A DNA stretch of 64,000 nt from Buddleja alternifolia (Eukaryota; Streptophyta; Magnoliopsida; Lamiales; Scrophulariaceae): the NCBI GenBank assembly GCA_019426215.1, contig CM033401.1, forward strand, positions 17,427,134 to 17,491,133. Direction: 5' to 3'. Below, one piece after another: positions 23,820 through 34,700 of this stretch. Made by a program: the position numbers and the translations under genes. Numbering within the stretch: position 1 is the first letter of the stretch; the number at the start of each line of letters is the position of its first letter. The notes beneath the pieces are model-generated. The model saw only the letters and a list, made by a program, of their open reading frames with translations, was not told where the DNA came from and ran no database searches.

Positions 23820-25779
23820 TATACTACTTTATATATATTACCATTAGTACTAAATAATATCGTTATTATCATTCATTAATAATTATAATAATGATGATAT
23901 AAATGAATTAAACATATAAATCAATGATAACTAGTGGAGGATATGAAGAGCTTTCTAGCTTTTCATCTTCTACAATTTCAGCATTTTAATTTCCAATAGC
24001 AAAGATGAACCTTAATTATTCCAACTAAATCTGTAATTTAATGATTGTTATACTATATATATTTTGCTAAGATTATCTTTTTTTTGCATTGTTTACATTC
24101 TCTTCAAAACCTTTTATCCATACAACATAATCAAGTGCCAAGGAGAAACCGAATTCCAAAAACCATTCATATCAACTCAACTACACAAATTAAAGACCAA
24201 AAGAATGCAACAATTAAGGTGATGGTTTTTGGACAAGGAAGTAGTAGTGACCTTCCGAGGAGATTCTCTGAAGGAGTAAGAAAGAGCGTATTTTTGGACG
24301 AGCAAGTAAATTCAACAATGCCTTCGTATAATAGCAAGAAAGTAAAGTAAAAACAATCCTTTCAAAAAGAGTTATTAAATCCACCTCAAGACAATTGAGT
24401 TCAAGTTGAAGTGTTTTCCATCAAAGACAATTATGAGGTGCAAATAATTTGTGAAAGTCATAAAACTAACGTCGATATTGAAGATGAAGAAAAGTTGGCA
24501 ACAGTGACAAAGAGGAAATGACAAAAGAAAAACAATCCCTAGTGCCTTATTATCATCATTTTTGTTGTTGTTGTTTATATAAATGTAATGTATATTGTTT
24601 TAAGGTTCATCGAGTACTATATATGTAAATAGTTCATAGAATTTTTTCCGAATTTTTACGTATGTGTCGCTATTATGTTGAAATCGTACAAATCTTGTAA
24701 TTATTACATATCTATTATATTGATGTAATACAATTGATAGATTATGTAGTTTGATTGGAACAAAGAAGAGACGAGGGGCCCGAAAACACCCTCCCCCGAG
24801 AGGGCGGTTACGTAAAAAATAAAAATAAAAGATTACTTCGTTATGGCTCAAGATTTTGGATTTTTAACTGTTATTCTTGTTACTTGGTGGCGATCAATTT
24901 GGTCAATGTTTATGTAGTTTGTATAGATGTAAAATTAAGCCCGACAGCAAACTTTGTTCTTTTCTTTTTAGAACCCAAGATCGACTCTTTCAACTTTAAA
25001 CCCACCAAAAGGATTTTGTGGGGTAAAAAAATTGATACATTGTAATAAAATCCTAGAATTAGACTTTATATTCTTATGTAATCAAGGTGAAAAATGTACA
25101 TCTTCATCCTTTAGTGAAAGCGATGCAGATGGTTTAGCATTTTTTATGAACACCTTTACACATGGATGGATCAACATGGGACTGAAGTACCATAAAAGAA
25201 GATCAAAATAGATAAAAGATTGAGGAACCTTTCTATTTACAGATCTTGATATTTATCTTATCAAGAAATAATTTGTCTTCCTAATTTGTAATCTATGTTA
25301 TAATTTTCTCCACAAGAATTATAGGAATATTTCACTTACACATGGAAAAAATTTAACTAATAGGAAAAATAATTCAATTAATTTTTTTAAAAATATTAGC
25401 TACGGCTTTTGTAGGGTTAAAAATTAAAAAAAAAACTGTAATATCTAAAAGAACCACAATCTATTTTCTATACAATCCAAGTATCGAGTGTTCATGTTCA
25501 TTATTTATTTAATGCCATACAGACACAAAGACGTATATAGAGACATGGACTTTCATGATAAAATCAAGAAATTAAAATTTTTGATTATGATTTCCAAGTT
25601 GACCATTAATCACGACATTACATATAGCCAATACATTTACTTGAGCTATATCTAATTATAGCTACTTAAGAACAATAAGTTTGGATATTTTATTCCTTCC
25701 AATTAGCACCAAGATTACTTAGGTTATAGTATCAATGGACTTAGATAAATAACAATAACTATTAAACTAATTGGTATTC
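23820..25779. other. AT-rich stretch, no gene supported
   Basis: The open frames at 24045-24350 and 24755-25045 are short and carry no recognised motif. This is probably Helitron filler or host sequence. Confidence 0.4.
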
Positions 25780-26269
25780 GCACGTGCTTTGTACTAGTTA
25801 AACTTAAAAATCTCAAATATATATTTTTGTACTTGCAAATCTAGTTCCTTTAGAAGTTTACAGTAGTTAGCAATGTAGATGGATTTGATGAATGGATTTA
25901 GAATTTTAAATGACTCCAAATTGGTGGATTTGAATACTACCATAATGATTGAAAAACAATTTAAAATAAGTGCTAAGAGATTTAACATTTGTTGTAATTT
26001 GAAATCATCCAAACAAATTTAATGGATTTATTGATGATTTGAAATTCTTCAATCTTAGCTTCAACTTTTATTACTAAAATGATATGTTTTCTTAAAGTAT
26101 ATAAAAGTAAAACTATAGGATAAAATCAGGTCAAGAAGCAAAAAGAACTGAATTCCAGAACCATGCATTGAACTTTAGTGAGTATTTGGAAACTCATTTT
26201 AAATGGACTTTTAAAAGTGCTACTTGTTTGGTAGTTAAATGGTAATGGATTTTGGAATAAGTCACATCT

Positions 26270-26721
26270 CACTACAACAAAAAATAATGTTAGTGACAAA
26301 TTTGAAGTGACAATGCTAATATTGTCAGTAAATATACATATTTAGTGACTATAATTTTTTATTTGTCACAATAAGAACTTTTAGTGACAAGAGTTTTTTT
26401 TAAGTTGTCACTATTAACAATTAGTGACACATGCGTAGTGACAACACAAATAGAGTGACAACTATAATTGTTATCACTAAGTTGTCACTCTATTTGTGTT
26501 GTCACTACGCATGTGTCACTAATTATCAATAGTGACAACGATTTCCTTGTCTTTAATTATCAAGAGTGACAACTTTTATCCAAATGTTGTCACTATTAAA
26601 CATTTAAAATTTATTCTTGTGACAAAATAAAAATTCTTGTCACTAAAAATTTACAATTAGTGACAACTTTGATATTGTCACTAGACATTTTGTCGCTAAT
26701 ATCTTGTTTTTTTTTGTAGTG
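26270..26721. mobile_element. CACTA-type MITE, copy 2
   Basis: This 452-bp element has CACTACAACAAAA and TTTTTGTAGTG ends with the 3-bp duplication TCT (26267-26269, 26722-26724). The interior GTGACA/TGTCAC words include a near-palindrome around 26435-26520. Confidence 0.92.
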
Positions 26722-27252
26722 TCTCCAAAATCATTCTGGATAAGTGCATACTTGTGACTTCTGGACTTTCTTTTTCTGCACTTTTGTAAGAAGTCACTTA
26801 TTTGCATTTTCACCAAACACTTCACATTTTTGAAAACACTTATTTCAAATTCCAATTTTGAAAAGTCCATTCAACAAATGGACTTATTATTAGAGAAATG
26901 GATCCAAATTCTCGCTTAAAATTAATAGTATAATGATAAATATGAACTTCTACAAAAATGAAATACACAACTAAAGCGTATAGTTAATTTCACTGCCCAC
27001 AAGGTATTTAACAAATACTAGTAGAGTGTACGTGCGTTGCACGTAGAATACAAATTTATATGCTAAAGAATTTTAAATATTCAAGTACTATATCTAGAAA
27101 TATAAAGAAAAAATTTAATTCAAACTTGTTCATATGAAACATGTTGATATAAAATGTATTTAACTATAGTATAAAACTGAAAAACGAAGAAGATAGATTT
27201 AGAGTCTAAGTTGCATGAGAATTAACAGTTGATCGGTTGATCCCGTTTAGAC

Positions 27253-28361
27253 AAGGGACGGATCCAGGATTGACTTCTTGGGGGGGCCGAAGCATTAAAG
27301 TAAAAAAAAATTGACAATATTTATGATTATATCTCTAAACTTATTTTAGTTATAACAGATGAAAATAAATAAAATTATCATGTTATGAAAAACAAAATTA
27401 ATTTTTAATAAACTTACAGTAGTTTCAAAATATAAAGAAATTCTTCAAAAACTTTATCGAAGTTGTACACGGCGATCGAAGCACTAGTATCTGGCATAGG
27501 TTCTGATCTTTCAACTTGAGATTCTTAGTTTTGAGTATTTTTTCTTTTAAAAAATGTGTTGATTGTGGTTGATTTTCCCATACTTTTACCTATTAATCAT
27601 ATAATTGAATAAGTAAACTATAGATACAATTGACAATAATAACTATAGATTATTATTCTATTATCTTAAAAAAACTACTTAATAAATTAATACATTTAGT
27701 TATAAATAATTAATACAAACCAAAAAGCAAACTAAAAAACATGTAATTCTCTACACTAAAAAATAAAATTATTATTTACTAAAACTCTTTTAAAATTATA
27801 AAATAATGTATGATTAGTTCATACTTTTTGGTGGATAAACTCTGAATAATCGAATGATCCCTTTTCTTGTCCTTAGATGTGTTGATGTTTTGTATATTTT
27901 TCTTTTGCAATGATCCCATTTTATAATTTTTGGGAAAAGTGTTATTAGTTCTAATTCTAATATGTGTAGAAGAGAGGTTTAAAGAAAAGGTTTTTATCAA
28001 TTCTAACCCTAATATGTATAGAATTGAAGTTCAAAAAAGAAAATTAAAGGTATTATCAATTCAACTTTTTTTTTTTTTTATGGTAACTACCTTTTTTTAA
28101 AATCAATATAAGAATATTATGTGATAATCGATGGCTTATATGACAAATGAGAAGAACCGTTCACTAACAATAGAGAAAAGGAGTTTAAAAATTAAAAAAA
28201 CCGAAGTTGTGAATGGTGAGCGTCGAACCCGCCTCCGCCTAGGGTATAGGCAACTTACTGCCAGGCCTCCCACCAACTCGGCCAACCTGTTCTTGTACTT
28301 TGTATAGAACCGAAACAATATATTGGTTGGGGGGGGGGGGGGGGGGCTAAATCCGTCCCTG
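27253..28361. mobile_element. hAT (Tip100-like) non-autonomous element with 8-bp target duplication
   Basis: The terminal inverted repeats are AAGGGACGGATCCAGG and CTAAATCCGTCCCTG. They are flanked by a perfect 8-bp duplication GTTTAGAC (27245-27252 and 28362-28369). The (C)AGGGACGGA start resembles Tip100-group hAT ends. There is no transposase. It holds a tRNA-like segment (28205-28300) and an 18-base G run (28329-28346). Confidence 0.88.
28205..28300 (-). repeat. tRNA-like segment (possible SINE head) within hAT element
   Basis: On the minus strand it reads GGCCGAGTTGGT (box A-like), then 46 bases later GGGTTCGACGC (box B-like), as in tRNA-derived promoters of SINEs. The acceptor stem does not pair convincingly, so it is not called a tRNA gene. 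Confidence 0.45.
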
Positions 28362-28639
28362 GTTTAGACCATAGTAGTGCACCTCTAAAAGAAATTTTGC
28401 AGTTGTAACCTGTTCGCGAACGCCGCCATAGTTAACTTGTATACATTACATATTGCATTTGCAGCCTCCTTATCAAGACGCCATAGTTATGTATGTATGC
28501 AACTAAACAAAACACAATTTTGAAAAAATCATTTGACAATTGGTATCTATATTAAATCGGCTTGGCTAATGAAAATGAGTGCTTGCTACTAATTTCCACC
28601 TTATATAGAATTCGAATAAGCCTCTTAGAATTCTAGTCT

Positions 28640-28890
28640 ATATAATAATGACTATTAATTTAGTATAAGGTGACTATTCAATTTCTCTTTTATGACCATT
28701 CATTTTTTTAGGTTAGTGGTGGAATAAATTAAATATGGGCTAATTTGTACTCTTTTTCAATACATAGTTGATCTATATAGTAATCGTAATTAATTTGGTG
28801 TGAGGTGACCATTCAGTTTCTCTTTTATGACTATTCATTTTTTTAGGCTAGTAGTGGGATAAACTTGGGCTAATTAGTACTCATTTTCAA
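28640..28890. repeat. Tandem duplication, unit ~130 bp, in Helitron A
   Basis: The phrase TTCTCTTTTATGACNATTCATTTTTTTAGG and its surroundings occur twice, starting near 28640 and 28770, with a few substitutions. Confidence 0.8.
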
Positions 28891-29149
28891 TACATATTTT
28901 TAATACATAGTGGTAGAAGTGTAAAATCACAATTGAAACAAACACTAAGATATCCACACTTTTAGTATAACTAGTACAAAGTACGTGCGTTGCACATAAG
29001 TACCTAATTATTTTCATATTATTAGAAAAATTAATATTGAGATTTCATAGATCATTTTTTTTTTTGTGAAAATTTGAATTGTTGTTTATAAAAAACGTAT
29101 AATTGTAAATTAGTTTAAGTTTTTTTTGATAAATTTGAATTTGGTCAAA

Positions 29150-30124
29150 TGTAACATATTTTTTTGTATAACGTAATACAAATATTTTCTATGATGCGAA
29201 AATGACTGATGCAACTATTTGGATTCAAATGTTGTTAACGTTGAAACAACTATTGAAACCCCTCTTTGTTGCTAGTTAAGCTCTCTTGATTTGATTCATG
29301 ACCGTAATAATTTGCCTACAAGTAAACTCATGTATAATGTTTATCTTTAATATGAATCACACATGATACATTTTATGGAATTTTCAACTAAAATTTCATA
29401 TTAAGTACTCTATATAAAAATGTCTTTTGCAAAAGATAGTGAGATGCCCCGATGTCATTGACAACATAATCAATTTTTCACGATAATAGACTATAAATGA
29501 AAATGTTATTAGTTCACGAGTCGCTCCATACTTCTCTTGTAATGAGTAATATTAACATTACATTAAACAAAATTCAGGTTTGTAATGAGTATTGAGTAAT
29601 AGTGACATTATCTTATCTTTTTCCCTACCTAGATTATTTGTTCTAACATATTTATTTTGTATAACGTAATACAAATATTTTCTATGATGCGAAGATGACT
29701 GATGCAACTATTTAGATTCAAATGTTGTTAACGTTGAAACAACTATTGAAACCCCTCTTTGTTGCTAGTTAAGCTCTCTTGATTTGATTCGTGACCGTAA
29801 TAATTTGCCTACAAATAAACTCATGTATAATGTTTTTCTTTAATATGAATCACACATGATACAATTCACGGAATTTTCAACTATATTTCATATTAAGTAC
29901 TCTATATAAAAATGTCTTTTGCAAAAGATAGTGAGATGCCCCAATGTCATTGACAACATAATCAATTTTTCACGATAATAGACTATAAATGAAAATGTTA
30001 TTAGTTCACGAGTTGCTCCATACTTCTCTTAGAATGAGTAATATTAACATTACATTAAACAAAATTCGGGTTTGTAATGAGTATTGAGTAATAGTGACAT
30101 TATCTTATCTTTTTCCCTACCTAT
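29150..30124. repeat. ~493-bp tandem duplication in Helitron B
   Basis: The two copies start at GTATAACGTAATAC (29166 and 29659) and end near TTTTTCCCTACCTA. They are nearly identical apart from scattered substitutions. Confidence 0.93.
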
Positions 30125-30789
30125 ATTAACAAATAGTCAATTTGGATTAGATACTTTATTATAATTTGCTTCATAACTCCCTGCAAACAAACGAAAGTCC
30201 ATTGGCTTTCTTGGTAGTAGTTGGACTCCCAAGCCTTGCTTATGCACCAAAAAAGATCATCGAAAGGAAAACTATATGCACCGACAAGTGATCATAACCT
30301 TTCTCGTCCCCTATCTTTGTTGGCTTGAATGGAGAAAAAGAATGGCTAACGATGTCTCATATGTCAGTAGCAATGAACATGAATCTAGTTATACCAGAAA
30401 CATATCCAAAGTACGTTAAATTATGATGAGGTTAATTTGGGCAAGAGGGGACTTGGAGGTTCTCTGACAAAACAAGTGGGGATTTTTTCATCATAAAAAG
30501 GTCAATGAGAATACCATTGAGAGGGTACGTACAAATCCAAATAGACAAAGATGGCCATTTGACCAAATGATGAGCAGTGATATTTAAATTCTTAGGAATA
30601 AACTTGAATTTCCCCTTGAGATGATTTTCAAATGATTGTGAATTATGTCACCAACAATTCATTTGGGAGATTTTCCTCACTGTACGTAAAGCCTAGTAGA
30701 ATTGAAATTGGTAGAGAATATATATAGCAGTAGAAAAGGTTAAGAGAAAGAAATCATTTATTTACTGTGATTAATGTGACATTTAAAAA

Positions 30790-30935
30790 TCTGAAAGGTG
30801 AGGAGTTGAAGAGTAATTTATTTCTTATTAAGTGTAAAAATCTTTTGTAGATGAAAGGTGAGGAGTTGAAGAGTAATTTATTTCTTATTAAGTGTTTAAA
30901 CTTCCACTGTAGGTGAAAGGTTTAGGAGTTGAAGA
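30790..30935. repeat. Short tandem repeat, ~60-bp unit
   Basis: The phrase GGTGAGGAGTTGAAGAGTAA recurs at about 30797 and 30857 with its flanks. A third, diverged copy follows near 30915. Confidence 0.85.
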
Positions 30936-31029
30936 GTCTTTTCATTTATATTTATATTATTCATATACTGTTGATAAAGGGTTATTTCGTCTTTTTACAA
31001 TTGAAAGAAACAACATGGAAGATCCATAC

Positions 31030-31039
31030 TTTTATAATA

Positions 31040-31070
<31 letters not shown>

Positions 31071-31090
31071 TATAGATAGATAGATAACAA
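31030..31090. repeat. (TA)n/(GATA)n microsatellite
   Basis: A TA run passes into TAGATAGATAGATA at the presumed 5' end of Helitron B. Confidence 0.9.
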
Positions 31091-31218
31091 TATAGATATA
31101 GATGAATGTAATCAGCCAGTAAAGATGTATTCAGTAGATAACCAGATGTGTGAGTGCGAAGTGATGAATACAAGAGTACTTGGAATTCTTAATTTTTTCC
31201 TCACAAATGTTTTTTCTT

Positions 31219-31586
31219 GGGATAATTGCAAAAAATCCCTGTTAATACGAAATTGCAAAAAAACACTTATTTAACGAAATAAGCTAAACACCACCGTGTG
31301 ATAATCAAAAGTCTGCAAAAAGTCACTTTTTATTAAAAAGATAAAATGAAATGTGTTTTTGGGGTGAAACAACATTATATCACCTTTTATTTTGTTTGGA
31401 GAGTGTATAAATGACAAAGAAACATGTCATTAAAGGTGAAAAACATGAAAAACACGCTCGTTTTTTTTAAAAAGTGACTTTTTGCAGACTTTTGAATAAC
31501 AAATGGTGGTGTTTAACCTATTTCGTTAACATAGGTGTTTTTTTGCAATTTCACATTAACACGGGGGTATTTTTTGCATTTATCCC
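31219..31586. mobile_element. Mutator-type MITE with long terminal inverted repeats
   Basis: In this 368-bp element the two ends match as inverted repeats over roughly 115 bp (GGGATAATTGCAAAAAAT at left; its complement with small changes at right). It is flanked by a perfect 10-bp duplication GTTTTTTCTT (31209-31218 and 31587-31596). The long inverted ends and 9-11 bp duplication indicate Mutator-like mobilisation. No coding. Confidence 0.9.
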
Positions 31587-31739
31587 GTTTTTTCTTTCCA
31601 CATCATAAGTAAGCATGTATACATTTGTCTGTTGCCGCAGACAAAAATTATTATACTGAGTTCGTAACAAAGGATTTAGGGTACTTCAAAAGTGAATGCA
31701 TGTACATACAAAAAAAGAGGTTGTACTCTCCAAATACAT

Positions 31740-34700
31740 TCAACGTTCACCATGAAATGAAATGGAAGGTATGTGACAGATTTTGTCATAATCTTGTCCT
31801 TTTTCATCATTCACCATCCGTAATCTATCGATGAATTCTTTGGGCATAAAGTAAATATCCAATTGTTGGAGGGTAGTGATGTGTCTCAATCCATCTGGTA
31901 CCATTTCTAATGTTCTGCAAGCTGTAATTTTTAGGGAAGAAAGGTTGGGCATTGCTCCTTCATCCACCCTCCATTTTCTTAAATTGGATAGTTCTTGGAG
32001 TGAAAGACTTTTGAGCTGTGGAAACGCATTTGCACGGCAGATCATCTCTGTGCCTATAAATGAGGCCGTATCCAAATTGAGGGAGTTCAACATGGGAAAC
32101 TTGCCCAGTGTTTCCATTACATCTTCCTTAATTTCAGAACGAGCAAGTGATAAGTCGAGCAAATTCGTGCACAAGCCTGGTTCATAGCATGGCAAATTGC
32201 AGCCTATCCGGCCACGGACTTCCAACTTGACGAGTGAGTGAGACATCAGCAATTTCCTCAAAAGACTTGGACTTATCTCCACCAAACTTGAATCATCAGA
32301 AATAGAAATACCAAGAATTGTCTCACGTAGCAGGCTTTCATTGTTGCTAATGTGATTGACAATTATTGAAATACTTTCATTATCCTTGACAAAGGCATCC
32401 AGTTTCCGTAGATTTGTCAATTTGGGGATGTCTGCAGCACAAATATCCTCACAACGAAACCCCTCTAATGTCTCCAACTCATTCAACCCATCCAATCTCA
32501 ATTTTTTTCCATCCATACTCTTGTACCACCCGCCCAGAACTAGATGCCTCAGTCTTTTCATCTTACAAATCATATTAGGCAATTTGAGAGTAGAATCCCA
32601 TACTACCAAATTCAGGGTATGCAAATAAGGCAAATTGCATACAGATGATGGCAACTCTTTCACAGCACAGTTATACAAACTCAGATATCTCAAATGGATT
32701 AACTTATCTACTCCGCTCGGTAATTTTCTATCTTTAAATCGGCATTCCTCAAACACTAGAGTCCTTAAATATTTGAAATAGATTAGGCTGAGTTCATATC
32801 TCGTAACACGGTATTCTGAATGATAATGAAAAGGTAACTCAATTGCCTGTGTTTTTTCCGAAAGGACTAAAAAGGATCTCAAATTTTTAAGCTTTCCTCT
32901 CTCATCAGAATCATCAATATCCACAACTCCATGATCTAAATGGATGGCTAATCTAGGAATAGTACCAATTGAAGGCACATAATGTGTGTCTTGGCCAAAA
33001 TTAATGACCTTGAGGAACCCTTCTTCTTCTCCCTTTGATAAACAAAGATCTCGCATCAGATCATGAAGGCGACATGATTCAAACTTATTATACGCTGATG
33101 AATACTTTGGTGCTTTCACTTGAACCATACACCTAAATGCCAGTTCACTTAAATAACGTTCCGCCACATCTCTAAGAGTTTCTCGACTTCTCTTTTCTTC
33201 CGATGAAATCATTCCTTCGGCCATCCACAATAAGTACAATTTTTCTGCGTTTATTTCTTGATCTTCGGGAAAACATCCTAAATAGAGAAAGCATGGCTTC
33301 AAGTAATAAGGTAGGACATTGTAACTCAAGTCCAACACTTGTGTCACTCTTTTGTTTACTCCAACTCCATCCCCAAGCTTCAAGTACAAATCAATGTTCT
33401 TATTGACCTTCTCCCACTCGCTCAACGCTTGTTTGTGGCGCAAACTTCCTCCAATAACCGAAATTGACAGTGGTAGATGGCCACATTTGTGTACCATTTC
33501 TCTTCCAATAGTTTCCCTTTGTCTTAGTTCATCAGTCTTAAGCCCTGCAAGATGGGAGGTTGAATAGTATAAGTTGTTATATAGCTGTGCAAAAGTACTT
33601 AAGTAAGACATGATGAACTTCCGACGCTTTTTTATTTGACAGATTTTTTTTCAAGTTCTGGAAATTCATCGAGTATATACATGCCATCAAAAAGAATAAA
33701 AACAGGACTTTTTAATTGTTTTTAGAGGTAAAGACATTAACTAGTTCGAACTATGCGCTACTTTGAACCTTTTTAGAATAACTATTTCTTTTACACTTAA
33801 CCACCTGAACTCCACTAGATATGCACTTTTACCACCTAAAGTACACGTGAACTTTTGCCATATATGAGAGCTAAAAAGATTGCATTACCCTTTACTTTTG
33901 AATTTGTATCAATTTGGTCACTAAATCTGCAAAGAGGGAATTTTTTTATTTTTGGCAATTTTGCAATCTACCTTGTTTTAAGTGTTATTATTTAACTAAC
34001 ATAAACTAGTAAATGCTTATTGGTAATGTCTCATAGAAGGATAAAAATTAATATATTAGTAATTAATTCATAAGTTAAACAATAAAAACAACTACTTTAT
34101 TTTAATTGTTATTATTTAGCTAATATATACCAGATGCAAGAACCTCATGAGCAGCTGTACAAAAGCATACGTATAAAGGTCCTTTCAGAACATAACATGG
34201 ATAAATTTAGGGGTGCACACGGTTCGGTTTTCGCAGTTTTTTCACTAAATTTCTACCATACCAATAATTACGGTATTTAGATAGTTAAAACCAAAACTGG
34301 ACTTTTTGAAACTGGTACCACTGCATCCGGTATCATGCGGTTCCGGTTCAGTACGATACGTTTTTGCGGTATTTTTATAAATTTATCCATATAGTATTAT
34401 GTCCACCTTTTATGCACGAAAGTCTAGTGAAATTTATCCTATACTCATTATTTACGACTTTATCACATAAGAGACCTTTAGATTTGACATATTATCAAAG
34501 AAAAAGTATATACAAAAAATTAGTTATAACTTACATGAATATCTTAGTAAATATTATTATTTAACATTAACGGACTTCGAAAAGAATTGAGTTAGTGGAA
34601 TTTTACATGTTATACAAAAAAAATAAGAAAGTTTTCAGCGTTAAAATAAAGGTAATGAAAAATAAAAATTAAACTCTTATTATTATAGGTGAAACCAGCA

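Larger units (their letters stand above)
19047..25797 (+). mobile_element. Probable Helitron (6.75 kb) carrying a LINE
   Basis: The 5' end TCTATATCTATATC at 19047, with the shared ACTACTATAAAAGTATGGATC block, and the 3' end (weak hairpin GCACGTGC at 25780-25787, then GTACTAG|T at 25794-25798) have Helitron polarity and bracket the LINE. Pairing these ends is inference: no second copy was available and the 3' hairpin is degenerate. Apart from the LINE, the interior (23820-25779) is AT-rich with no convincing gene. Confidence 0.4.
27018..28968 (-). mobile_element. Helitron A, minus strand, with nested hAT element
   Basis: The 3' end on the minus strand is at 27018: CTAG followed by T, preceded by a 6-bp hairpin ACGTGC-GTT-GCACGT (27030-27044). 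The 5' end lies near 28968, where the minus strand reads ACTAAAAGTGTGGATATC, homologous to the shared family 5' block. It carries the hAT element 27253-28361 and tandem repeats at 28640-28890. No Rep/helicase coding, so it is non-autonomous. Its right end touches Helitron B. Confidence 0.65.
28971..31062 (-). mobile_element. Helitron B, minus strand, abutting Helitron A
   Basis: The minus-strand 3' end at 28971 is CTAG|T with hairpin GTGC-GTT-GCAC (28985-28995). The 5' end lies near 31040-31062, with the family block (GATCCATACTTTTATAATAG on the + strand) running into (TA)n. It contains a 490-bp tandem duplication (29150-30124) and a short triplication (30790-30935). No coding sequence is recognised. 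Confidence 0.6.

Noticed and set aside
28205..28300. A true tRNA gene
   Set aside because: Box-like words are present but a paired acceptor stem and anticodon arm could not be drawn.
34364..34564. 66-codon open frame in the NLR intron
   Set aside because: It lies in a hAT-type MITE and has no motif; chance ORF in AT-rich sequence.
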